Positions 7,514 through 17,122 of a DNA stretch of 64,000 bases are shown here, in pieces (position 1 is the stretch's first letter; each line of letters starts with the position of its first letter). Below the pieces are notes generated by a model. It ran no database searches. It worked only from the letters and a program-made list of their open reading frames with translations, and was not told the origin of the DNA. The position numbers and the translations under genes are program-made. Origin of the DNA: Tessaracoccus sp. OS52 (GTDB lineage: Bacteria; Actinomycetota; Actinomycetes; Propionibacteriales; Propionibacteriaceae); assembly GCF_020687685.1 (NCBI RefSeq), contig NZ_JAJEWM010000001.1, forward strand, positions 992,001-1,056,000. Direction: 5' to 3'.

Positions 7514-9556
7514 TCACTCCAGGCCGAGCCGCTCCAGGAGGTGCGCCACGTCGGGATCGGCGCCGCGGAAGTCGCGATAGGAGTCCATCGCCTCCACGGA
7601 ACCGCCCGGGGCCAGCAACCGGCGTCGGAAACGCTCCCCGGCTTCTCGTGACAGGCCGCCGAACTCGTTGAACCAGGCGACGGTGTCGGCGTCCATCACC
7701 TCCGACCACAGGTAGGAGTAGTACGCCGCGGAGTAGCCGCTGGCGAAGATGTGCTGGAAGTAGGTGCTCCGGTACCGCGGCGGGACCAGTGGGAAGTTGA
7801 CGCCCGCTTCCTCCAGCGCAGCGGCTTCGAACGTCTCGACGTCCTCCGCGCTGGTTGGGAGGGACTCGGCTGGGGTCTGGTGCCAAACCTGGTCGAGGAA
7901 CTGCGCGGCCAGCGCCTCGAAGGTTGAGTAGCCGAGGCCCTGACGCCGACCGGCCACAAGGGCGTCGATCCATTCCGACGGGATCGGCTCGCCCGTCTCG
8001 TGGTGGACGGCGAAGCGGGCAATCAGCTGGGGCTCCCAGGCCCAGATCTCGTTGACCTGCGAGGGGAACTCCACGAAGTCGCGCGGCACAGCTGTTCCCG
8101 ACCGCGAGGGGTACTTCACGTCCGACAACAACCCGTGGAGGTCGTGTCCGAACTCGTGGAACAGCGTGATGACGTTGTCCCACGAAAGCAGGCTGGGTGA
8201 GCCCTCGGCGGGCTTGGGGAAGTTGCAGGTGTTGGTGACCACCGGCAGGTCGCCGAGCAGGTGGGACTGGTCCACGATGCTGGTCATCCAGGCGCCGCCC
8301 TGCTTGGTTGGCCGCGTGAACGGGTCGATCACGACCACGCCGACGGCGGCGCCGTCGGCCTCCCGGACCTCAAAGACCCGCGCGTCCGGGGTGTAGCCCA
8401 CGAGCTCGGGCCGCTCGTGGAAGGTGATCCCGTACAGCGCGGTGGCCGCCGCGAAGACGCCTTCCTGCAGTACCCGCTCGAACTCCAGGTACGGACGGAG
8501 CGCCTGCTGGTCGACGGCGTTCGCAGCAGCGGCGCGGGCGGCGTAGAACTGCCAGTCCCACGGCTCCAGGGTCGCGCCCGGGACGTCTTCGGCCAGCAGG
8601 CGCTGCAGTTCGACGGCCTCTCGCTCCACGAGCTCGAGGACCCCGGGGGCGACGCGTGCGAGCAGGTCGTTGACGGCCTTCGTGGTGCGGGCGCAGCCGT
8701 CGTCGGCGACGTAGGCGGCGTGGTGCTCGAACCCGAGCAGGCGGGCGCGTTCGTGCCGTAGGCGGACGCTTCGGATGACGAGTTCGCGGGTGTCGTGCTC
8801 GCCCTCCAGGCCGCGGCTGATGGAGGCGCGGAAGATCCGCTCGCGCAGGGACCGATTGGTCAGGTAGTCCAGCGCCGGCTGGCCGGTGGTGTTGACGATG
8901 TCGAGGAGCCAGCCGTCGAGGCCGGCGGCCTCGGCCGAAGCGCGGGCAGTGGCACGGTCGTCCTCGGGCAGGCCGTCGAGTTCCGACTCGTCGGTGACGT
9001 GCACCCCTGCGGCGTTGCGACCGGCCACGACCTTTTCCTGGAACTGGGCCGAGAGCCTGGCCAGCTCGACGTTGATCTCGCGCAACCGGGTCTGGTCGTC
9101 CTCGGACAGGGTGATGCCGCCGCGGACGTACTCGCGCAACCGCTCCTGCAGGAGGTGGGAGTCCTGCTCGTCGAGGGTCTCCGAGCCCGAATCCGCACGG
9201 TCCCGAAGTGCGGTCAGGCGCTCGTACAGGCGGGCATCGAGCAGGATCTTGTCACTGTGCGCAGCCAACTTGGGCGCGAACTCCTCGTAGATGGCATCGC
9301 GTTCCGGGTTGGTGTCTGCGGACTTCGCCACCCAGAACGCGTTGAGGCCACGCCTCAGGGTTGCCTCGCTGCGCTCCCAGTCGGCCAGGGTGTTGGCCAC
9401 CGTCGGAGCGTTCGAGTTGGTGGCGATCGCGTCCAGCACCGTCAGCTGCTCGGCCATGCCCACGAGGAGCGCCTCCCGGTAGTCCGAGTCGGTGAGGTTG
9501 GCGTAGTCGGGAAGGCGGAACTCAAGCTCGGAGGGATGCAACAGCGAATTCGTCAT
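7514..9556 (-). CDS. M3 family oligopeptidase (dipeptidyl carboxypeptidase/oligopeptidase A type)
   Basis: 680 residues. LFHEFGHDLHGLLS carries the HExxH zinc motif, with the downstream Glu ligand expected in the following helix. The C-terminal block HIFASGYSAAYYSYLWSEVM matches the family substrate-binding region. No signal peptide, so cytosolic peptide turnover. The start chosen is ATG of MTNSLLHPSELEF; the frame upstream of it is low-complexity and reads into the neighbouring intergenic stretch. A TTTGAT box lies six bases before the ATG. It stands convergent with the sugar kinase. Confidence 0.92.
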   Translation of the reverse strand: MTNSLLHPSELEFRLPDYANLTDSDYREALLVGMAEQLTVLDAIATNSNAPTVANTLADWERSEATLRRGLNAFWVAKSADTNPERDAIYEEFAPKLAAHSDKILLDARLYERLTALRDRADSGSETLDEQDSHLLQERLREYVRGGITLSEDDQTRLREINVELARLSAQFQEKVVAGRNAAGVHVTDESELDGLPEDDRATARASAEAAGLDGWLLDIVNTTGQPALDYLTNRSLRERIFRASISRGLEGEHDTRELVIRSVRLRHERARLLGFEHHAAYVADDGCARTTKAVNDLLARVAPGVLELVEREAVELQRLLAEDVPGATLEPWDWQFYAARAAAANAVDQQALRPYLEFERVLQEGVFAAATALYGITFHERPELVGYTPDARVFEVREADGAAVGVVVIDPFTRPTKQGGAWMTSIVDQSHLLGDLPVVTNTCNFPKPAEGSPSLLSWDNVITLFHEFGHDLHGLLSDVKYPSRSGTAVPRDFVEFPSQVNEIWAWEPQLIARFAVHHETGEPIPSEWIDALVAGRRQGLGYSTFEALAAQFLDQVWHQTPAESLPTSAEDVETFEAAALEEAGVNFPLVPPRYRSTYFQHIFASGYSAAYYSYLWSEVMDADTVAWFNEFGGLSREAGERFRRRLLAPGGSVEAMDSYRDFRGADPDVAHLLERLGLE

Positions 9557-9602
9557 TGCCCCATCAAACCGCATCGGGCAAGGCGGTGGACGGCGAAAGC
9601 GA

Positions 9603-10415
9603 CTACACGTCGGGATTGCTCGAGGTGATCGGCTCCTGAACCGTGACGCGGTGGCGTGCAAGGAACTCTTCGACGACCGCGTAGTACTGCCCGGGCGCGT
9701 CGCGCCGGACGCAGTGCCCGGCGTCGGCGATCAGCACCCGCTCCACCAGCGGGTTGTCGTAACCGTCCGGGTCGGGGCCCATCCCGCCGTCGGTCGGCAG
9801 GACCAACAGCGTCGGCACCGTCAGGCGGCCGAACAACGACTCCCACTCGGGTTCGCTGAGCCAGAGGGCGCGCTCGATCATCAGCGGGTCCACGAGGGCC
9901 TTTGAGTTCGCCCAGGCCAGGATCTCCGACTCCGACCAGTTGGTCTCACGTCTCATCCGCTCGATCTCGGAGGCGGTTCGATCGGGGAAGGCGGACAGGA
10001 ACTCCTGCTGCTCTCGCACAAAGGCGGGGTCCGGTCCGTCGCTCGTCTTTGCGGGATCCTCCAGGACCACCGCCCGCACGAGTTCCGGCGCCTCGACGGC
10101 GGCCAGGAGCGTGATCAACCCGCCCAGCGAGTGACCGACCAGGACCGCTGGCCGAGGCAGTCCACGCAGGATGGTCAGTAGGTCCTCCAGCCAGAGCTGG
10201 TTGCTGCTCGCCACGTCTTCCTCGGTGAAGCGGGGTGAGAGGCCGTGGCCGCGCAGGTCGACGGCGTGGATGTCCCAGTGGAAGGCCCACCGGAAGACGG
10301 CATCCGGCCAGGCGGTGCCGTCCTCGGTGAGGCCGTGCACCAGCACCAACGGGGGCGCGTCGGGGTTGCCGAAGCGGTGCACATTGATCGGCTGGGTAGC
10401 GGCGTTGATGCTCAT
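9603..10415 (-). CDS. Alpha/beta hydrolase
   Basis: 270 residues. LVLVHGLTEDGTAW gives the oxyanion loop, VLVGHSLGGLITLL the nucleophile elbow with Ser, and LIADAGHCVRRDAP the catalytic His; VLPTDGGMG probably holds the acid. The start is ATG of MSINAATQ. Substrate unknown; esterases, C-C hydrolases and haloperoxidase-like enzymes share this pattern. It lies upstream of and in line with the M3 peptidase gene, 46 bases away, and may be cotranscribed with it. Confidence 0.85.
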   Translation of the reverse strand: MSINAATQPINVHRFGNPDAPPLVLVHGLTEDGTAWPDAVFRWAFHWDIHAVDLRGHGLSPRFTEEDVASSNQLWLEDLLTILRGLPRPAVLVGHSLGGLITLLAAVEAPELVRAVVLEDPAKTSDGPDPAFVREQQEFLSAFPDRTASEIERMRRETNWSESEILAWANSKALVDPLMIERALWLSEPEWESLFGRLTVPTLLVLPTDGGMGPDPDGYDNPLVERVLIADAGHCVRRDAPGQYYAVVEEFLARHRVTVQEPITSSNPDV

Positions 10416-10510
10416 GGGTACACCGTTCCATCCCAGCGGGCCACATTTCAAGAAGTCGGACAACGGGGTCTCGCGTCGTAGAATCGTGTGGTTGCCAAGC
10501 TTGGAGGACC

Positions 10511-11674
10511 ATGACCGCCGATACCGTCACTGCGTACAGACCGCTTCGGCTCAGCGCGCCCAGCCGCGCGGACGCCGTCGTCGTCGACCTCCCCGTGGTG
10601 CTCGCGCCCATGGCGGGCGTGACCAATGCGGCCTACAGGCAGCTGTGCCGGGAGCAGGGCGCCGGTCTCTACGTGTGCGAGATGATCACTTCCCGCGGCC
10701 TCGTCGTGGGGGACCACAAGACGCGTGACATGCTCCAGTTCGACCCAGGAGAGACCACGCGCTCGGTCCAGCTCTACGGCGTGGACCCCGGGGTGATGGC
10801 GGAGGCCGCCCGGATCCTGGCGCGCGACTACGCCGTCGGGCACATCGACCTCAACTTCGGCTGCCCTGTACCCAAGGTGACCCGCAAGGGCGGTGGGGGA
10901 GTGCTGCCCTACAAGCGGGACCGGTTGCGGGCCATCGTGCGTGAGACGGTGAGGGCCGCCGACGAGTTCGGGGTGCCGGTCACCATCAAGACCCGTGTCG
11001 GGATCGACGACGACCACCACACCTTCCTGGATGCCGGCCGCATCGCACAGGAGGAGGGCGCAGCCGCCATCGCGCTGCATGGCCGTACGGTGCAGCAGGC
11101 CTACTCCGGCGAGGCGGACTGGGAGCGGATCGCGGAACTCAAGGCCGCCGTCGACATCCCTGTGCTGGGCAACGGCGACATCTGGGAGGCAGAAGACGCG
11201 CTGGAGATGATGCGCCGGACGGGCTGCGACGGCGTCGTCATCGGTCGGGGATGCCTTGGGCGGCCATGGCTGTTCGGCGACCTCGCCGCCGCGTTCACCG
11301 GACAGGCCCACCGTCGCCGCCCCACCCTCGGGGAGGTGGGCCGGATGATCATCCGCCACGCCGAACTGCTCGTGGGCATCATGGGCGAGCGCGGGCTTGT
11401 CGACATCCGCAAGCACATGGCCTGGTACTTCAAGGGTTACCCCGTGGGGGAGCCGCGGCGCCGGTTCGCCATGGTCTCGACCATGGGAGAACTGCGCGAC
11501 CTCGTCGAACAGCTCGACGCAGATGCCGCCTTCCCGACGTCGGAACTGGGAACACCTCGTGGCAGGCAGGGAACACCCCGCTCGAAGGTGGTCGTGCCCC
11601 ACGGCTGGTACGACGACACCTCGGGGACCGATCTCGACCTGGGCGACGCGGAACTGGACACCAGCGGCGGTTGA
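10511..11674 (+). CDS. dusB: tRNA-dihydrouridine synthase DusB
   Basis: 387 residues. VVLAPMAGVTNAAYRQLCRE is the FMN-binding N-terminus and DLNFGCPVPKVTRKGGG holds the catalytic Cys. IALHGRTVQQAYSGEADW and VLGNGDIWEAEDALEMM are further Dus signatures. The enzyme reduces uridines in tRNA D-loops using FMN and NADPH. A GGAGG sequence sits three bases before the ATG. It heads a same-strand run with citrate synthase, dgt and dnaG, though each has its own promoter or ribosome-site signals. Confidence 0.95.
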   Translation: MTADTVTAYRPLRLSAPSRADAVVVDLPVVLAPMAGVTNAAYRQLCREQGAGLYVCEMITSRGLVVGDHKTRDMLQFDPGETTRSVQLYGVDPGVMAEAARILARDYAVGHIDLNFGCPVPKVTRKGGGGVLPYKRDRLRAIVRETVRAADEFGVPVTIKTRVGIDDDHHTFLDAGRIAQEEGAAAIALHGRTVQQAYSGEADWERIAELKAAVDIPVLGNGDIWEAEDALEMMRRTGCDGVVIGRGCLGRPWLFGDLAAAFTGQAHRRRPTLGEVGRMIIRHAELLVGIMGERGLVDIRKHMAWYFKGYPVGEPRRRFAMVSTMGELRDLVEQLDADAAFPTSELGTPRGRQGTPRSKVVVPHGWYDDTSGTDLDLGDAELDTSGG

Positions 11675-11737
11675 GCGGGGGCGCCGCAATCGGTGCGCGG
11701 CCCGGTGGCTAGGCTGCGGAAACCGAAGGAGGCACCA

Positions 11738-13024
11738 ATGGAAAGCACAGCAATCCTGACCATCGACGGCGTCAGCCACGAACTGCCCATCATCACCGGG
11801 ACCGAGGGCGAGCGCGCCATCGACATCTCCGGGCTCCGCAGGACCACGGGACTCATCACCCTCGACGACGGCTACGGCAACACGGGATCCTGCCGCTCGG
11901 CCATCACTTTCATCGACGGAGAGCGCGGGATCCTGCGCTACCGGGGCGTCCCCATCGAGGACCTCGCCGAGCGGTCCTCGTTCATCGAGACCGCTGAGCT
12001 CCTGATCTTCGGCGAGCTCCCGGACACCCAGGAGCGCGACGACTTCCGCGGGCTGCTCACGGAGAGCGCCGCCCTTCACCGAGACATGCGCAAGCACTTC
12101 GACGGCTTCCCGATCGACGCGCACCCGATGGCCGTGTTGTCGGCGATGATCAACGCGATCCAGGCCTACGACCTGCCCGAGATCCACATCACCGACGAGG
12201 TCGGCTTCCGCAGGGCCGCAGCCGCCCTGATCTCGAAGACCCGCACCATCGCCGCCGCAACCTACAAGTCCCACGTGGGACAGGCCATCGCGTTCCCCCG
12301 CCCGGACCTGCCGTATGCGGAGAACTTCCTGCACATGATGTTCTCCCAGCCCTACCGGGAGTTCGAGGCGACGCCGGAGCAGGCGCACGCGCTCAACATG
12401 TTCCTGGTGCTGCACGCTGACCACGAGCAGAACTGCTCCACCTCGACAGTGCGGATGGTCGCCTCGGGCGGTGCGAACCTGTTCACGTCCGTCTCGGCGG
12501 GCGTCACGGCGCTGTGGGGCCCCCTGCACGGTGGTGCGAACATGGCGGTGGTGGACATGCTGGAAGGCATCCACGACCGTGGGATCCCCGTCTCGCGCTA
12601 CATCAGCCAGGCGAAGGACAAGTCCTCCGGGGTGAGGCTGATGGGCTTCGGCCACCGCATCTACCGCAACTTCGACCCCCGCGCGAAGATCCTCAAGACT
12701 GCGGCCCACGATTTGCTGGAGTCCATGCACGTGAGCGACCCACTGCTCGACATCGCCCGGGAGGTGGAAGAGGCTGCGCTGTCCGACGACTACTTCCGGG
12801 AGCGCAGGCTCTACCCGAACGTCGACTTCTACTCCGGCCTCATCCTGCGGGCGCTGGGGATCCCGAAGGACTTCTTCACCGTCCTGTTCGCGATCGGCCG
12901 CACGCCCGGCTGGATCGCGCACTGGAAAGAGGTCCACGACAACCCCAACCAGCGCATCCAGCGTCCCCGCCAGGTCTACGTCGGCAACCAACTCACCCAG
13001 TGGCAGCCGCGGGAGGAGCGCTGA
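11738..13024 (+). CDS. gltA: Citrate synthase
   Basis: 428 residues, the length of hexameric-type GltA. The two catalytic histidines are in HADHEQNCSTSTVRMV and MGFGHRIYRNFDPRA, and the catalytic Asp is in NVDFYSGL. An AAGGAGG Shine-Dalgarno sequence six bases upstream selects ATG of MESTAILTIDG over an in-frame ATG 15 codons earlier. It condenses acetyl-CoA and oxaloacetate at the entry of the TCA cycle. The N-terminal beta-domain (residues 1-50) that marks the GltA type rather than methylcitrate synthase is present. Confidence 0.95.
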   Translation: MESTAILTIDGVSHELPIITGTEGERAIDISGLRRTTGLITLDDGYGNTGSCRSAITFIDGERGILRYRGVPIEDLAERSSFIETAELLIFGELPDTQERDDFRGLLTESAALHRDMRKHFDGFPIDAHPMAVLSAMINAIQAYDLPEIHITDEVGFRRAAAALISKTRTIAAATYKSHVGQAIAFPRPDLPYAENFLHMMFSQPYREFEATPEQAHALNMFLVLHADHEQNCSTSTVRMVASGGANLFTSVSAGVTALWGPLHGGANMAVVDMLEGIHDRGIPVSRYISQAKDKSSGVRLMGFGHRIYRNFDPRAKILKTAAHDLLESMHVSDPLLDIAREVEEAALSDDYFRERRLYPNVDFYSGLILRALGIPKDFFTVLFAIGRTPGWIAHWKEVHDNPNQRIQRPRQVYVGNQLTQWQPREER

Positions 13025-13057
13025 ACGCGGGCAGGATTGGGTAGGTTGGTCGCTGAA

Positions 13058-14167
13058 ATGGACGAACACCTCCTGCCCCGGACCCGGTTGTGGGCCCAGA
13101 CGATGCACGGTCACGGCGACGACGTCGTCACGGCCCATCGCGGCTCCAGCGCGACCCTCGCGGGCGGTGGTGCCCGCGTGCGAGAGCGCCGGGAGGAGGC
13201 GGAGCGGGCACTGCTGGACCCGCACGCCACTTTCTCCGTCGGGGCCGGCAATCGGGCCCGCGAGGAGGAACCCGATCCGTTCCGCACCTGTTTCGAGCGG
13301 GACCGGGACCGGATCGTCCATTCCGCGGCATTCCGCCGGCTGGCTGGCAAGACGCAGGTAGTGGTCTTCCCCAACGACCACCAGCGCACCCGCCTGACCC
13401 ACGCCATCGAGGTGGCGCAGTGCGCCGTCGCCATGGCCCGCGGGGTGGGCGTAAACGTCACCCTCGCCGACGCGATGGCGCTGGGCCACGACTGCGGCCA
13501 CGGACCGGGTGGTCACGCGTCGGAGGACGCCTTCGACGAGTTCATCCCGGGCGGCTACGACCACGGGCCGTGGGGAGCCGACGTGGTGCTGGCGGACCTG
13601 AACCTGTGTGCAGAGACGCTCGACGGCATCCGCAACCACTCCTGGTCCAGGCCCGCGCCGTCGACGATCGAGGGAGAGATCGTCAGCTGGGCGGACCGGA
13701 TCGCGTACTGCGCCCACGACCTCGAGGACGCCATCCACGCCGGCATCGTGTCGGAGTCCGACATCCCGCCAGTGGTGCGTGAGGTGGCCGGGACCACCCG
13801 TCGCGAACAGCTCTCGACGTTCATCAACGCGGTCATTGCCACCACCTCGGAGACCGGCGTGGTGGGCATGGACAAGGAATCCGGCGAGGCGCTGGGGGAG
13901 CTGCGGCGGTTCAACTACGAGCGCATCTACACCCGGCCGGAGTCCGTGCTGCAGTCCCAGACGGTGGTGCGGGTGCTGCGTGGACTGGTCGAGTACTACC
14001 TGCAGCACCCGGGGGCGCTGCCGGACGGCTACCGCACCGAGGACGCCGTCCGTGGTGTGGTCACCTACGTGGGTGGCATGACTGACCGGTTCGCCTTCAA
14101 GAAGGCCCAGAAGCTCCTTGGCTGGGATCCGGCGCAACTCCCCAGGGGTATCGGACGCGGCGCCTGA
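13058..14167 (+). CDS. dgt: Deoxyguanosinetriphosphate triphosphohydrolase-like protein
   Basis: 369 residues, HD superfamily. RDRIVHSAAFRRLAGKTQV, RTRLTHAIEVAQ, MALGHDCGHGPGGHASEDAF and SWADRIAYCAHDLEDA give the H-HD-D metal site. In actinobacteria this gene regularly precedes dnaG, as here (64 bases apart). It hydrolyses dNTPs to deoxynucleoside and triphosphate. ATG of MDEHLLPR is preferred over an in-frame TTG seven codons upstream, which overlaps a TAGGTT -10-like box. Confidence 0.9.
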   Translation: MDEHLLPRTRLWAQTMHGHGDDVVTAHRGSSATLAGGGARVRERREEAERALLDPHATFSVGAGNRAREEEPDPFRTCFERDRDRIVHSAAFRRLAGKTQVVVFPNDHQRTRLTHAIEVAQCAVAMARGVGVNVTLADAMALGHDCGHGPGGHASEDAFDEFIPGGYDHGPWGADVVLADLNLCAETLDGIRNHSWSRPAPSTIEGEIVSWADRIAYCAHDLEDAIHAGIVSESDIPPVVREVAGTTRREQLSTFINAVIATTSETGVVGMDKESGEALGELRRFNYERIYTRPESVLQSQTVVRVLRGLVEYYLQHPGALPDGYRTEDAVRGVVTYVGGMTDRFAFKKAQKLLGWDPAQLPRGIGRGA

Positions 14168-14218
14168 GACTCCTTGAGGTTGATCGAGGCCGTGTGCGGG
14201 CGGCTACCCGCCAGCGGC

Positions 14219-14224
14219 TAGACT
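14219..14224 (+). promoter_or_regulatory. -10 box of dnaG (leaderless)
   Basis: TAGACT lies seven bases before the dnaG ATG with no ribosome-binding sequence between them. Confidence 0.55.
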
Positions 14225-14231
14225 TCCCGCC

Positions 14232-16067
14232 ATGGCTGGCCGCATCAACGAGGACGACATCGCGTCGGTCCGTGAGCGGACCAGGATCGACGAGGTCGTC
14301 TCCGAGTACGTCGCTCTGCGCAACGCTGGCGGCGGCTCCCTCAAGGGACTCTGCCCGTTCCACGACGAGAAGACCCCCAGCTTCACCGTCACACCTTCGC
14401 GGGGGTTCTACTACTGCTTCGGCTGCGGCGAGGGCGGCGACGTCATCACGTTCCTCCAGCGCCAGCAGAACCTGAGCTTCACCGAGGCCATCCAGGTGCT
14501 GGCCGACCGAGCCGGAATCCAGCTCAGGACGGTCGACGACGGCACCGGGCCGGGTCAGCCGCCGGGCATGCGCAAGCGGATCCTGGAGGCGAACGAGGCC
14601 GCCGAGGAGTTCTTCGCGACGCAATTGGAGACGCCGGAGGCTGTTGTCGGCAGGCAGTTCCTCGACGGGCGCGGTTTCGACCGGGCGGCCGCGCTCCGCT
14701 TCCGGGTGGGTTACGCACCGCGCCACGGCCAGGCGCTGAGGCACGCCCTGAGGTCCAAGGGTTTCGACGACGCCACCCTCAAGGCGGCGGGACTGATCCG
14801 GGACAACGGCCGCGACTTCTTCGTCGGCCGCCTGCTGTGGCCCATCCGCGACTCCGGGCAGGCCGTGCTCGGCTTCGGCGCCAGGCGGATCCACGACGAC
14901 GACCGGCTGCCCGCCAAGTACATCAACACCGCTGAGACCCCCGTCTACAAGAAGTCGCACGTCCTCTACGGCCTGGACCTTGCCCGCCAGAGCATCGGGA
15001 AGCGTTCGCAGGCGGTGATCGTCGAGGGCTACACCGACGTCATGGCCGCACACCTGTCCGGCGTCGACACCGCCGTCGCCAGTTGCGGCACCGCCTTCGG
15101 CGACGACCACGCGCGGCTGCTGCAGCGCTTGATGGGCACCCAGGACGGCCTGCACGGTGAGGTCATCTTCACCTTCGACGGCGACGCCGCGGGCCAGAAG
15201 GCGGCCCTGAAGGTGTTCAAGGGGGACCAGAACTTCATCGCGCAGACCTACGTCGCCGTCGAGCCCTCGGGCCTCGATCCCTGCGACCTGCGCCTGGAGC
15301 ACGGCGACGCAGCCGTCCGGGAGCTCGTGGGTCGACGCGTCCCGCTGTACCGGTTCGTGATGGCCAACGTCCTGGCGGGATACGACCTCGACCGCGCTGA
15401 CGGCCGCCTCGGGGCCCTGCGCGAGGCCGCGGGACTCGTCGGTTCTATCCGCGACGGTTCCCTGGTGAGCCAGTACCTGCGTGAGCTGGCGGGAATGCTC
15501 GGCATGGACATCGAGGACGTCCGGCGGGAGGTGTTGAGCAGCCAGCGCAGGGGTTCACAGGCCGATGCGATCGCCGAGGAGGAGGCGCCCCCCGAGGTCG
15601 ACGTCAACTGGCCCGACCCGAACGACCGGACCCTGCGGCTGCAACGCGACACCCTGAAGCTGATGCTGCAGCACCCACTGACCTTCGACGCCGCCTGGAA
15701 CGGCGTCCTCCCGGACGACTTCACCCACCCCGGCTACGCCGCGGTGTTCCGCGTGATCAGTGCCACACCCCTGGCCGAGGGGTGGGCGGACCACCTACGC
15801 TCAGCCGCGCCCAACGACCTCGTCAAGCAGCTGCTGGTCTCACTCCTGGTGGAGCCGCTGGTCCGCGAGGCCACCGACGCGTACTCGCTGGCGCACACCA
15901 GCCGGCTCCAGCTGACCAGGGTCGTGAGGGAGATCGCCGACTGCAAGTCCAAGCTTCAGCGCACGGACCCGGTGAAGGACCCCGCCGGGCACCGCAGTCA
16001 GTTCGCGGAACTTACCCGGCTGGAGATGCAGCGCAAACATCTGCTGACGGCCAGCGCCGGCGAGTAG
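14232..16067 (+). CDS. dnaG: DNA primase
   Basis: 611 residues. The N-terminal zinc-binding domain shows CPFHDEKTPSFTVTPSRGFY and YCFGCGEGGDVITFL (C-x2-H...C-x2-C). The RNA polymerase core has the Toprim glutamate in VIVEGYTDVMAAHLSGVDTA and the acidic motif FTFDGDAAGQKAAL. The C-terminal 150 residues are the helicase-binding region. It makes RNA primers at the fork with DnaB. Lengths and domain order are standard. Confidence 0.97.
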   Translation: MAGRINEDDIASVRERTRIDEVVSEYVALRNAGGGSLKGLCPFHDEKTPSFTVTPSRGFYYCFGCGEGGDVITFLQRQQNLSFTEAIQVLADRAGIQLRTVDDGTGPGQPPGMRKRILEANEAAEEFFATQLETPEAVVGRQFLDGRGFDRAAALRFRVGYAPRHGQALRHALRSKGFDDATLKAAGLIRDNGRDFFVGRLLWPIRDSGQAVLGFGARRIHDDDRLPAKYINTAETPVYKKSHVLYGLDLARQSIGKRSQAVIVEGYTDVMAAHLSGVDTAVASCGTAFGDDHARLLQRLMGTQDGLHGEVIFTFDGDAAGQKAALKVFKGDQNFIAQTYVAVEPSGLDPCDLRLEHGDAAVRELVGRRVPLYRFVMANVLAGYDLDRADGRLGALREAAGLVGSIRDGSLVSQYLRELAGMLGMDIEDVRREVLSSQRRGSQADAIAEEEAPPEVDVNWPDPNDRTLRLQRDTLKLMLQHPLTFDAAWNGVLPDDFTHPGYAAVFRVISATPLAEGWADHLRSAAPNDLVKQLLVSLLVEPLVREATDAYSLAHTSRLQLTRVVREIADCKSKLQRTDPVKDPAGHRSQFAELTRLEMQRKHLLTASAGE

Positions 16068-16073
16068 CGCCCC

Positions 16074-16096
16074 CGTTTGCCCTGAGCTGTCGAAGG
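16074..16096. repeat. Short palindromic repeat, copy 1 (CCCTGAGCTGTCGAAGG core)
   Basis: Lies in the 40 bases between dnaG and the convergent sigma-factor gene. It shares CGTTT, CCCTGAGCT and GTC with a second copy near 35 kb. Possibly a REP-like or terminator-associated element. Confidence 0.35.
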
Positions 16097-16107
16097 TCTG
16101 GTCTCCC

Positions 16108-16998
16108 TCAGGAACCTCCCGCCGACAACGCCCACAACCGGCTGCCCATCGCCTTCATCGTCGGGTCCGTTCGGGTGCTGCTTGGAAGCACGCAGCGTTC
16201 GTCGTCCTGCGAGAGCACCGTCCTGGCAAGGTCCAGGGCACCTGCCTCCAGCCTGCGCGCGGTCGACTCCGAGATCCCGAGCTTCGTCGCCAGCTGTCGC
16301 AGGCTGTGTTCCGGGCGTCCGACCCCAAACCGGAGCCTGAGGAACTCTCCCGCCTCGTCGCCGATCAGGTTGAGGAAATCTGTCCCGACGCCGTCGACCC
16401 TGTCGTACTCCTGGACGTAGACCGCGAGCGCAGATGGGATCTCGTCCAGGGTCGTGGTGCGGCTCTGGGCCGCCACTGCCGCCTCGACGCTGACGCCGGC
16501 CAGTCGCGCCAGCTCCCGGATCCCGGTCTCACCGACGTGTTCCGCGGTCTTGCGGATCCGCTGCCGAATTCGCTGCCGGTGCAGGGGACCTTCCAGCATG
16601 CCGCATCTCCTGGCTGCGCTGGCGGCTACGGCGCGAAGCACGTACTCGTGTGCGAGGGTGGTGAAGCGCAGCCCCCGCCGGAAGTCGTAGCGCTGCATCG
16701 CTCCGGCCAGGCCGAGGCAGCCCTCCTGGAATAGCTCCTCGAAGGGAAGACCGTGCCTGCGCGAGAAGTCGGAGGCATGGTGCATGACCAGCCGCAGGTT
16801 GCCGGTCCACAGCTCCTGCCATGCGAGGCGTCCAGCCGCCGCGATCACCTGCAGGGCATCACCGTCCCGCGGCCGGGAGGTGTCCCCGTTGCCGAGGAGA
16901 TGTTCGGCATAGACGCCGGCCTCGATCGCGCGAGCCAGGTCCACCTCCTCCTCACCTGTGAGGAGCTTGTCATCGATTCGGGTGACGGAGAGGTTCAT
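16108..16998 (-). CDS. Sigma-70 family RNA polymerase sigma factor (divergent group)
   Basis: 296 residues from ATG MNLSVTRIDDKLLTGEEEVD. Region 1.2-like LLTGEEEVDLARAIEAGVYA is followed by region 2 (NLRLVMHHASDFSRRHG, LPFEELFQEGCLGLAGAMQR, FRRGLRFTTLAHEYVLRAV). Then come region 3 (IRELARLAGVSVEAAVAA) and region 4 (LRQLATKLGISESTARRLEA). The order matches SigA/SigB-like factors. However, the usual tryptophan-rich melting motif (STYAxWWIRQAI) is replaced by TTLAHEYVLRAV, so promoter choice is probably different from the housekeeping factor. No anti-sigma gene is adjacent. Target genes are unknown. Confidence 0.85.
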   Translation of the reverse strand: MNLSVTRIDDKLLTGEEEVDLARAIEAGVYAEHLLGNGDTSRPRDGDALQVIAAAGRLAWQELWTGNLRLVMHHASDFSRRHGLPFEELFQEGCLGLAGAMQRYDFRRGLRFTTLAHEYVLRAVAASAARRCGMLEGPLHRQRIRQRIRKTAEHVGETGIRELARLAGVSVEAAVAAQSRTTTLDEIPSALAVYVQEYDRVDGVGTDFLNLIGDEAGEFLRLRFGVGRPEHSLRQLATKLGISESTARRLEAGALDLARTVLSQDDERCVLPSSTRTDPTMKAMGSRLWALSAGGS

Positions 16999-17122
16999 GA
17001 CGGCAAGCCTCGCCGTTCGAAGGGCCGCCGGCGGGTGCGGCTTGACGGTCCGGCAACACGAACCCGCCAACTGCCAACATCTTGGGAGTGGCTGACAACA
17101 CCGGGACCCCCGAGGGCAACAC

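Noticed and set aside
10448-14137. A 1229-codon minus-strand open frame over dusB, citrate synthase and dgt
   Set aside because: Shadow of three well-identified plus-strand genes caused by high third-position GC; composition is Arg/Gly/His/Val-rich without domains.
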